Assembly: GCA_003255065.1 (NCBI GenBank)
Contig: QAOA01005271.1
Location: 2,395,717 to 2,459,716, forward strand
DNA from: Cercis canadensis
Taxonomy: Eukaryota > Streptophyta > Magnoliopsida > Fabales > Fabaceae
Reading direction: 5' to 3'
DNA: 64,000 nt
The notes beneath the pieces are model-generated. The model was not told the origin of the DNA, ran no database searches, and saw nothing but the letters and a program-made list of their open reading frames with translations. Made by a program: the position numbers and the translations under genes. Shown one piece after another: positions 48,185 to 58,075 of this stretch (the first letter of the stretch is position 1; each line of letters starts with the position of its first letter).

Positions 48185-49461
48185 TTTTTGTTTCCTCTCT
48201 AGGTGATCAAATTATCAAAATTACCCTTTATATTGAAAGTTAAGAAAAAATTGAAGGAAACAATCGCTAGCAATTCCATGTTCAGATGGTAATCATTTTT
48301 CAAATTCAAAAATTGGGTAAGATTTAGATATCTCTGTTATTATCCATCGACATACCACAAATCCTAACAATAAATATCACATTAATTTAAGAAGAACAAA
48401 TTTGGTGGACTCTTTGTTTGTTACATAACGGGGTCCAGTGTGCTTGTCAAATGTCTTATCAGATAAGCACATTGCATAATCGCACGAGCAAACATATAGT
48501 TCAAACATCGCGTTCAGCAAAAAAACATTATATGAAATCATTTAAAAAAAAAAAAACATTATAATACAGATAAAATTGTTTCTCAAGAAAACACGTGTAA
48601 CCCAATCCTATAGGTATTTCTTGAGGTCAGTGAGAACAAAAGCTACAAGAAGAGGCTACAGATTTTCCGCAATTCGGTTAACTGCTTCCAAATTATTCTC
48701 TTAAAAAATCATTAAAATTAAATAAAAGTTAATTAACTAGACTCAAAAGTCAACTTTAATTGTGATTATGAAATAGTAGTAGCAGTTGTATGCATTCAAA
48801 TTAATTCAATGAGTGAACATTAGGTTTTCAAATTCAAGGGACTTTGCTTTTCTTGGCAATGGAGAAAAGTGCTCATTTTCCATATTTCCCACCCAAAGTT
48901 GTGAAGTGAACATTCATATATAGCTTTCTTGTCATATATGCAACAGAAAAGCCTTAGGGGTAGTGCATTCCAAGTTTTCTCATTGACAAGTATATATCGG
49001 CCCAACGTTTCAGCTTACGTGAACCTGTCTCATCATAATATGCTCTTGGAAATTAGTAAGACAGCAATTAACGTTGTCCAAGTCTAAAGGGTTTGGTCAC
49101 TGCACATGCAGTAGAAGCCGGCCAACATACAAAAATAGGTTTTGACGTAACCTTAGAAACAACGATACTTAATTTCCATGCTTCACTATTTTGTTTCCTT
49201 GTCAATGACAAAAGGACTTGGTCACTCAAACCACAAGTAACAAAACGATATTAATATAACTAGCTAACAGAAGAATGTTAATTATTAAATCGAAATTTAA
49301 GTACCCTAATACTCCATTATTTGCCTTTATATCGGAATAATTGAATCCTATATAAACACCCTACTTTCACTGTTTACACCCTCATGTATCCCCTCGTATA
49401 TCATAGAAGCTAATAGCAAGGAACTTAATTTGTGGTGATTATCAACTTGGAAAAGGCCATA
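48185..49461. other. Shared upstream region of the two DUF688-type genes
   Basis: A 1.28-kb AT-rich region between two divergent starts, so both promoters should lie here. No TATA box was assigned with confidence. The open frame at 48820-49005 is not recognised. Confidence 0.45.
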
Positions 49462-50025
49462 ATGGATTATGAGAATGAAAGGGGCAAGTTCTTGGATAAA
49501 GTTCTTGCAAGGAATTCTTCAGTGGGATGCTCTTCTCATGTGTGTTACTATAGAAGTGGTGAAGGGGTTCCATTCAAATGGGAAATGCAGCCAGGGATAG
49601 CAAAAGAGCCACCTAAGGAAGAGATGCTTCCTCCACTTAGTCCACCACCTGCAATTCTCAGCTTGGGGCTTCCCAAGCCATGCATTGAGGAGCCTAAGCC
49701 TTCAACACGGTCAAGGCTTAAATTTTGGAAGAAAAGCACCAAAAGTAGAGAGAGCAAGAAACTCCAAGAATGTGCTAATGATGATGTCGATGTCTTTGAT
49801 ATATTTACAAGATTTGATCAGTGCAGCTCTGATTCTGAATCCATGGCGTCGCCGCGGGATTCGAGTTTTTCTTCTTCATCATTTTTCTCATTCGTGAAGG
49901 GTCGTCCTTCATTGCAGTCAACGAGCTCAGAAAGTCCTACCAGAGAAATATATAGATGGCCCTTGAGTTGTATTCCTATGCACATTCCCAGAATTCTGCA
50001 TGTTCCTATTTTAAGGCGAGATTGA
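49462..50025 (+). CDS. DUF688-type protein, long paralog
   Basis: 187 residues from the ATG at 49462 (MDYENERGKFLDKVLARNSS). The family block VPFKWEMQPGIAKEPP is at 36-51, then a Pro-rich stretch and a basic SRLKFWKKSTKSRESKK. The Ser-rich C-terminal half includes SDSESMASPRDSSFSSSSFF and ends REIYRWPLSCIPMHIPRI. It is probably single-exon. An upstream in-frame GTG at 49432 is not a plausible plant start. Function is unknown; the composition suggests a disordered regulatory protein. Its partner is the short paralog at 47843-48184. Confidence 0.75.
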   Translation: MDYENERGKFLDKVLARNSSVGCSSHVCYYRSGEGVPFKWEMQPGIAKEPPKEEMLPPLSPPPAILSLGLPKPCIEEPKPSTRSRLKFWKKSTKSRESKKLQECANDDVDVFDIFTRFDQCSSDSESMASPRDSSFSSSSFFSFVKGRPSLQSTSSESPTREIYRWPLSCIPMHIPRILHVPILRRD

Positions 50026-50620
50026 TATAATATTATAGTCAGTATATGTAGTTCTGTATTTAGATTTATGTTAATGCCATGCGTGTAAGAGCTCCACTGT
50101 CTTTAAGAATTATTCAATGGATTTTAGTATCTAATTCATATATAATTCGCATAAAACCCCATTGAATAGCACAAAGAGGCATATTTAGTTGGCACAATAA
50201 TATTTAAAAACAAAAAATATTTTGACTAAGAGATTGAAGGCATAAAATTAGAATTACCAACTGATGCAAGATTTGACAGTGTTATGCAGCAAGAAAATGG
50301 ATTGCAGAAATTATAGAAAATGCCAGTGAAGTAATTCAATCATCAAAAACAAAGTGCTCAAAGATAAGAGTTATGTTATTTTTATAATAGGAGTTTAACT
50401 GAACTCATTTAAATTTTTATACCATTTTAATTGTGTCACTTCAACTAGTGTAATTAACAAAATGTGATAATTAGTAGTGTTGTAAAAGAGATTTCTTTTA
50501 AAGCAATAAGGCATGATGCACCTAAGTCTGATTATGGGTCTGCCTTAAAAATCCATTGAAAAAACTAAACCGTTTCCTTTCTCACATCTTAAGTAAATCG
50601 AGAATGATTGTAAAAATAAA

Positions 50621-50889
50621 GTAGGTTTCTTAGATATTTTTTATATTTATATGATATATCATACCACATGAAAATAGTGAAATATGAATAACATATGTAC
50701 AAATAAATTATTTTTAATTTTATTTGAGAAAATAAAATAAATTATATTTTAATTCAACAAAATATAAAAATTACGTATATTTACTACATTAATATAATTT
50801 GACATATCCATGTGACATTATTGNAAAATTAGGTATATTTGCTACATTAATATAATTTGACATATCCATGTGACATTATTGAATCCCCA
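50621..50889. mobile_element. Mutator-like MITE, family C, copy 2 (9-bp TSD)
   Basis: Starts GTAGGTTTCTTAGATATT and ends ATTATTGAATCCCCA, matching 22809-23020. It is flanked by a perfect 9-bp direct repeat AAAAATAAA (50612-50620 and 50890-50898). Inside, 57 bases (50767-50823) are repeated after the N at 50824 (50825-50881), probably an assembly duplication, so the true element is about 210 bp. Confidence 0.75.
50767..50881. repeat. 57-bp duplication split by a single N
   Basis: Bases 50767-50823 recur at 50825-50881 with two mismatches, separated only by the N at 50824. Confidence 0.85.
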
Positions 50890-51645
50890 AAAAATAAAAT
50901 AATAAACTAAAATATCTATGTAGAGTTGGTTGAATTCTTCAATAACTTCAACTCCTTTCATTCATGAATTGCATCTTTGGGAGTAGAAATAGAAATATGT
51001 TCAAAGTTAATCAAAAGAAACTTTAGAAAATGCATGAGTAAGCTTTGTTTTTTCCTTCTTTTTTTTGGCCATGTAGAATAGGCCATGCTCAATCTCATCT
51101 TCTATCACATTTTTATTCCCCGTATATCTTTTAATCAAAATTGATCCACAGCGATTACTTATTTCTCTTGTGTTTCGTCAATTCAGTAATTATTGACCAT
51201 TATATTCCAATCCTACATGTCAGTAATTGTTGAACAATTCACAAAAATCTGGATAGTTTCGGTTATATGTCATTTAAAAAATGCACAAAAATGACAAGTT
51301 GTGACGCTCTCCATAAAACTCTACTGTTCTCACCTAAACTACATTCTTTTTCTTTTCATGAATGACTAGCAATCATGTTAAGTTTGATTGTAGTTCTCAT
51401 GACATAGACACAATCACGAAATTTTTTTTCAAGCAGTTCGAAGGGTACAAATGACACTAATTAATTATAACTTTATAAGATCACACTAATTACAATGATA
51501 TTACACCATAAGCGGGCCTGTTAACATAAATTAGGACAGGCAAGATCAGTTACATAAGCTAACATTTTGCTGTCCAAGTATGTCACTACAGAGCCAACTT
51601 GATTACTCATGCCAAAATAATCATATTAAAATGTCCTCAGCTTTG

Positions 51646-54600
51646 TTAGTTACATACTGCCTGTAAATCAAAAAGAAACACGATCATATTCATAAAGAAT
51701 GCACCATTAACATGACACATTGATAAGCAAGTCGCAACAAAGCTACTGCAGTATGAGAAATAGTGCCAACAACAATTTTACCTTATCTGGTACTAGAAAG
51801 CTACTAATTACCAGTGTGATTATATTTGGTGATAAAGTTTCAACTTTCATATTGCACACATGATTCAGATAATCAACATTTCATATAAGGAGAACAAAAA
51901 TATTAAGTCGATACTGATAGATATATATATATATATATATATCCTTACTACACATTATTCTCGTTGAGACCCTAATCACTTCACAAGAGTCTTCATTATC
52001 AACCAACAAGGCAAATGATGAGATATCTAGAGAATCTAATTATATGAAATTAGCTTGGTTTCTAAATTCACGATACAGAATTCCAACCATAAAAAGGAAA
52101 CACACACACACACACACGTGTATAGATGGATAGATAGATAGACAGATAAAGAAAATATTCATATATGGATAAATACACACCTCAGCCGGGATGATAGATT
52201 CCCTGTAAAATCAGATAAGCAATTCAGTTTACTGCATCTCTACGTAAGTAGACAGTACTTAACACATAAAGCATACTGAAACTACCTTGGCCTCTCAGAC
52301 TTTGCAAGATGTTTAGACATTATGGATGCCTGCAATATAACCCATTCCCATTATTCCACAAGGCCATACCTTTTGTTTTGAAAAAGTCACACAGTCATAC
52401 CTAAGTATGCAATACATTTCCATCTCAACACACTGACAATAAGAAAAAATACTGCCTTGAGGCCAGATTTGACAGTAGACAATTGGAGAGCATGATTGAG
52501 AAAAGGCCCACTTGACTTAATTAAAAGAGAAAACCTTTTGAATGGAGATACACATTTATTATTTATAGATTGAATTTAGAGACAATTTTTTTGCTGAAAA
52601 AAAAACCATGACTCAGGACAAAAGTAATAAAAGCTTCTACTTATTGTCACTCAGGGTCTCAACACAGATACAGAGTTGCTTGAACACAGACAAAAGCAAT
52701 ACTGCAACCGTCAGCCATAACATTGAATTGAAAAGCACGTTGGAGTATCTGATCAGAAAACCTCATTCAATTTAGTTAGTGTAAATAAAAGATCCAAGAT
52801 AGCATTGCCAATTTCTTTTCTTTTCTCTTAATTCATTTCTGGACAAGTAAATGCCCTGCATCTAATCTGTGATTGCAAAAGCATGAAAGGTTACCTGCTC
52901 CTGTATAATGCTTCTTGCCTCAACAAGTTGAGCTTCAAGCTCAAGTTCCCTCTCAGTTGCTTCTGAGGTAACTTCTGCTCCTTTCTGAGCATCTTGCAAT
53001 TGAACCATGCGCTCCTTCATATTTGAAAGCATTAACACCAAACAAGAAGTGACAAACAATTTCATATTTGAAAATACTACAAGCTAACAAGCGATCATGA
53101 AAAATACATACCTTTATGGAAGTCATCTTATTTCGAAGACTTTCTTCTATTTTATCTCTGGCCATGTGAAAAGGAAGGTCAAATACATCCTGTATTTACT
53201 AAACTCATTAGTTTTATACAGTAGTTTGTCATTGAGAAAGAAGTATTTGAAGATAAAAAGCCTCCATACCGTCTTCCCAACCAATGGAGAATGTGAAGGA
53301 TCACTTTCAACTCTTTCATTGGCAGTGAGAGATTGCTTCGAATGCCCATTTGGAGCATTTAAGAAATCACGCATATCCATCTGTAGTAGTACACTAGCAA
53401 ATCTCAGAATCATTGCCATTCATACAGAATAACAGCTATGAAAATATCAGGAGAAAGGAAAAATAAAACCAAAGAAAAGATTCTAAAACAGATTGCATGA
53501 ATTCAAACACTAAAACAAACTGATTAAGTATGTGGAAATATAAAATAATTGATAAAAAAAAATTAATTTTTTAATAAGGCTATTACTATTAGTCAGCCAA
53601 GCAGGCGGCCACCATGTCAACTATTATAAAATTAAAAAATTACTATTATTATTCAACAGTTTAGCTCAAGGTAATAGCAGTCAGCCAAGCAAAAGCAAAA
53701 GTATTCACATTTGAGAGTGGTGACATCTTGCTACTTATGATGGGCAAGATTTAAGAGAACAATCCACGTTAATCTTGTCATCTAAAAGGAACCTGCTTTA
53801 GAGGGAGGAACAAAACTGAATAATGGCCTTTACATAGAGGAAAATTACTGACCTAGGTGAGAGAATCAACAGAATTGGTGAAGAAAAAGAAAATGGCACT
53901 TGAAACCTTTAATACCATTAAATTAACTAATTACTCATTAACCCTTACTAGTGACCATGACCCATACACGTTTCCAATACCCAAACACTCATTTCCCAAA
54001 ACACATCCAACTTTTCAAATTGGCGACTGTATGTCAGAAATCAGTCCATAATCACAGAATTTCAAAGAAACACAGACACAGAAAAATTCATACACGAGGA
54101 AAAAGAGAGTTCCTCTCAATCAAAATTAGAGGCTATGTGAAAGATCAATAGAACAGCATAGACTGAATCATAGCAAGAAGCAAAGTTGGTGGAGGAACCA
54201 AAATCACTTCATAAGGAGATTCAATGAAGCATGGATAGAAAAAGGCCTTGGTTCCCCTCTTTTATTAATTGTCTCAAAGCATAAACTTCCGAAAATAACA
54301 TCAATTAATGGTCAAGGGCTTACCTGCATTGATCTCAACAGTGCTCTTAAATCAGCATTCTCTGCCACCAGTTCTTGATTTTTTGCCTCATAAGTATCCA
54401 CCTTTCAATATTATAAAGAAAAAGTAAAAGATGACCAGTGTCCAGAATACAGAACAGATTAAATGATTGAGTCAAAGCATATCAAGTTGCGTACAATCTT
54501 TTTGTAAAAATCATTATCAGCCTTCTTCCCATTCCATGTTCCACGTTGCCGTCCTTCTTTCTGTTTACACACAGTATAAGTACCCAACTACCCATAAATG

Positions 54601-56521
54601 AATGAAACTGAGAATCTGCCAAGCAAATTGAAACTACTTGGATAGTTGATACCTGAAGCAAATTCATTATCTCCATGCCTGATCTAGATTCCTTTTTCTT
54701 CTCCATCAACACTTGGTTTAGCCTCTCCTGCAAGTAAAATGTATAACCCCTTGATTTCCACATCTCAATTCTAGTTCACTCATGTAATTGTTCAAATATG
54801 TAAGAACTATCACCTAAAGATCCTTCTTCTTAGAACAAGAATTAAAGAGCAAGAAACCTACCTGCAACTTTATGTATTCCTTTTCCTTCTTCTTCATCTC
54901 ATGTATTTGTTGAGTCCTTACTTGCTTTAGTACCGTAAAAATATTTATGTTGACAAGAGTCAGAATTTGCCCATTTTCAATCATTGATTACCAAGCAAGT
55001 TGCAGCGAGAAACACTTTTAGATCCAGTTTCTAACCTGATTTCCAATAACCATTCTTTGATATTCATCTCGCTCCTGTTGTAGCTTCTCAATTTGAGCCT
55101 TCAGAGCTGCTGTGTTTTTAGCTTCCTAAAGAGGAAGAACTTTCAGGCAAATTAACAAAACACTAAAAGAATCTAGTAGCATTACTTTGTAAAAAATGCA
55201 ATTCTTGAATGTTTGCATAACTGATACATCTTGACTTTTCCTTTATGTGATATAATATGCTTTGCATTTGCTATTATATGATTTTTAAATATCTTACCGT
55301 TCTAGTAATTGTTGCTATCTCCCTGTCTTTGGCTTGAAGTTGTCCTTCAAGCCTCTCAACTTTGGCTTCCAATCTTGATATGTCGGATAATAGTCTTTGA
55401 CATTAAAAACATAATAAAGATAAAAGAGTCTAGTCAGATATTTATGACGACTTGTGATTAACATAATGGATAGTACTCCTGAAACTTGACTTCCAAAATA
55501 AATGTGGACCAGCATAAGCATACTACACTATCTGCACCAATATGCAAGAAACTATAGCACTTAAAACCATATTACATGAAATAAATACACATATAAGGGG
55601 AATACATTCCTATAAATGAAGAGTATGAAGTTAAAAGCCACATATCTCAAGTTACTTTCAAGAATATGATGCATTAACGCAAAACAGTAAAACCAATTAA
55701 AAGTTGATTCATTATGAACCAGAGAGAATGTCTAGGAAAATCATTTGAGTTACATATATACAATAGGAAGCCACTATTACTAGTATATAAGCTACAATGG
55801 AATAGAAGCGCAAGTGAAGAACTCAAGCACCTTCGACGCAGAATTAGTAAATACAAAGAGGTATAGTGAACATTTACCGTTGTCTTTGTTCATTAGCAGA
55901 CTCTCTAAACTCAACATCACGCTGTCTTTGCTGAAGCAAGAAGTATATGCAATTGCAAGTCCGTGCAATGGAAACCTAACAAAAAGTAGAGCCATATATG
56001 TTTAAAAAAAAAAATCATCTTCTCTACAAAAACAATCCACTTAATTGAAGATCAATTCTCACCGGGTCATTTGCAAAAAGATCCAGAGAAGCCGGAAATC
56101 CAAATGTAACAAGTGATTGGTTCAAATACTTGGCACAGTGCTCCAAATTGCCCGCATCGGCAAATGTGTACTCCCTGAAGAAAGAGGAGAAGGGGAAAAC
56201 GGACCTCAATACATGTATATCAACACAGTTACTTGGAAATTAAAAAATGTGAGCTTTTTGAGCAAAACCCAAAACCCTATGGATCAAAGAGTGCAAACGC
56301 AAATGTAAACTAAATTTAGCCTCTGGGTACTTGAAACACAGAAACCCAATGAATTGAAGGGTTAACTCACCCGATTGTGAAGGCAGACTGAGGAGATGGC
56401 TGCGAGAAAACAGAACAAGAGAGGAGAAGTTAAAGATAAACGGAAAGAGAAGGAAGAAGATGAATAATAGGGTTTATGGGAATTTTACCCTAAGATCGAA
56501 GTCTCCATCAGTCGCTGGCAT
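51646..56521 (-). CDS. ADIP/SSX2IP-like coiled-coil protein
   Basis: Sixteen exons on the minus strand: 56521-56489, 56399-56371, 56174-56063, 55975-55878, 55394-55298, 55125-55036, 54924-54862, 54727-54653, 54560-54495, 54401-54324, 53380-53270, 53189-53112, 53014-52895, 52329-52286, 52202-52181, 51660-51646, giving 376 residues, all phases consistent. The N-terminus MPATDGDFDLR leads to the conserved EYTFADAGNLEHCAKYLNQS and LVTFGFPASLDLF (about 22-56). Long coiled coils follow (about 70-220, with LLSDISRLEAKVERLEGQLQ and QIHEMKKKEKEYIKLQERLN). GRQRGTWNGKKADNDFYKKI is a plant-typical block. A second coiled coil (about 311-350) contains TERELELEAQLVEARSIIQE. The family (Pfam ADIP; afadin/alpha-actinin-binding, SSX2IP/Msd1 in animals and fungi) anchors microtubule-organising complexes there; the plant role is inferred. 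The last 15-nt coding exon is the least certain part. Confidence 0.88.
51920..51942. repeat. (TA)n microsatellite
   Basis: An uninterrupted TA run inside the last intron of the ADIP-like gene. Confidence 0.9.
52100..52150. repeat. (CA)n followed by GATA-type repeat
   Basis: A CA run at 52100-52118 is followed by four or more ATAG/ACAG units to 52150, in an intron near the 3' end of the ADIP-like gene. Confidence 0.85.
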
Positions 56522-57002
56522 TGTTGATGAGAGCTTCTTCAAGCTTCAGAAAAAGGCAGGTGATTACTAAGCAAGCAATGTGTAATGTGGGAGGCTCTGT
56601 GTGCCCCTGGAGGTAGATCTAAGCGGTGGCGATATTTGAAATAAAAAATTAAAATCTTCAAGGGGGAATAAAATTTCAAGTTATGGTTATCGGCAATTTA
56701 ATAATCTGCTGTAGTCGGAGCTCTAACACTAATTTACAACTTCCAATGATAGGTGTACAACTGGATGAAAATGTATGACTTTTGACTTAATTTGGGACCG
56801 CCTAGACGTGGTGCTTTCCAATTCGTCATCAAATATGTGAAGATATCCATTGATCGCATTTTGCCGGGGATTATGGCGCCAGGTCCCATGAGTTAGCACG
56901 CAGGACTAGAAATCTTCTGACAACTATGGGGATAATTATTAGTTCTTTGTTGGGGTTTAAGCTAAGAATAGGAAGGCAATCATTTATTTTTATAGGAAAT
57001 AT

Positions 57003-57316
57003 AGGTTGTGTTTAATTTTGTTTTTATTTTTTATTTTTAAAAATCATATTTAAAAGTTGTTCTACAAAATAAAAGTATAAAAAAATTTATTTGATAATTA
57101 TCATTGTATCATTAATAAAAATAATATATTCTCTGCCTTTTATTTGTTTTGGAAACAAAAACTGCTCTTTTTTATTTTTATTTTCTTGTTTTAAGAATAA
57201 TATTTTAAAAATAAGTTTTCAAAATATATAAACAAAAATAATCCTATCAAACAAATTTTTTTATTTTATCTTTTTTTAAAAAAGAATAATTTTTAAAATT
57301 TGAAATCAAACACACC
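57003..57316. mobile_element. Palindromic MITE-like element
   Basis: The left end GGTTGTGTTTAATTTTG and the complement of the right end GGGTGTGTTTGATTTCA are inverted repeats, and the A/T-rich arms pair over about 100 bases. No clear target duplication was found, so the superfamily is unassigned. Confidence 0.45.
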
Positions 57317-57463
57317 CATATACTTTTCCGTTTTGGAATTTTTACTTCGTAATTAAATTTTTTTTTAGAGAAAAGACAATAATGACATTGATAAGCTCTA
57401 ATAATATGTTAGAGATGACACCACTTTTTTTTTTTTTTTTATCAAGGCATCTAAAAATAATAC

Positions 57464-57881
57464 GGTGAGGACTAAGCTACTATCCTCTTGTGCTATTTCC
57501 TTATGTTACCACTCCCCATTTATATATAGGACCCAATGAAAGTTACAATTGATTTTGTTGTCATAGCTAATATCTCGAAAAAATAGATTACTAAATATGT
57601 GACAGGACACATAATTCTTTATAAAATACAAGAACGACTCGATATAAGAAAACTTGTTAGGAAATAACTTTTTCAAGTTTACTTTTTGACACGTTTTCTT
57701 ATATCGTGACGTTTTTACATTTTATAAGGAACTATGTGTTCTGATACATACTGAGTGACTCAATTTTTTAAAATCTTCATAATAACACCAAAATCACATT
57801 GTAAATCTCACTAAGTCCTACTCAATTGAGGGAAATGTAGCATAAGGAAATAACATAAAAGGTGATAGCATAATGCTCACC
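57464..57881. mobile_element. Fold-back MITE, family B, copy 2 (9-bp TSD)
   Basis: Inverted ends GGTGAGGACTAAGCTACTATC and the complement of GATAGCATAATGCTCACC, with arms pairing along the element. Flanks AAATAATAC (57455-57463) and AAATAACAC (57882-57890) agree in 8 of 9 bases, pointing to a Mutator-like origin. Non-coding. Confidence 0.7.
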
Positions 57882-57941
57882 AAATAACACGAAATAATAA
57901 TTTTTTTAATACAATTAAACTCAAATTCTGTCTATTATTTT

Positions 57942-58075
57942 AGATTTGACCCACACTGCATGCCTTGATTTTCAAGATCTTCATAAAGATACCAAATTTA
58001 TGACGTCAGTCCCGCTAAGACCCATTCAATAAGGGGTAGTATAGCGTTATCTTATTTGAAGGAGAGATACCTTAA
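57942..58075. repeat. Fragment of MITE family B
   Basis: The run TTTTCAAGATCTTCATAA and the following GTCAGTCCCGCTAAGACCCA region match the right half of the family B elements. The left half is missing. Confidence 0.5.

Larger units (their letters stand above)
50026..51645. other. Spacer with a Mutator-like MITE
   Basis: AT-rich, no gene. Contains MITE family C copy 2 (50621-50889) with an N-split duplication, and the 3' flank of the ADIP-like gene on the right. Confidence 0.5.

Noticed and set aside
48820-49005. 61-residue minus-strand frame in the DUF688 intergenic region
   Set aside because: No recognised motif and overlaps the presumed promoters of two genes.
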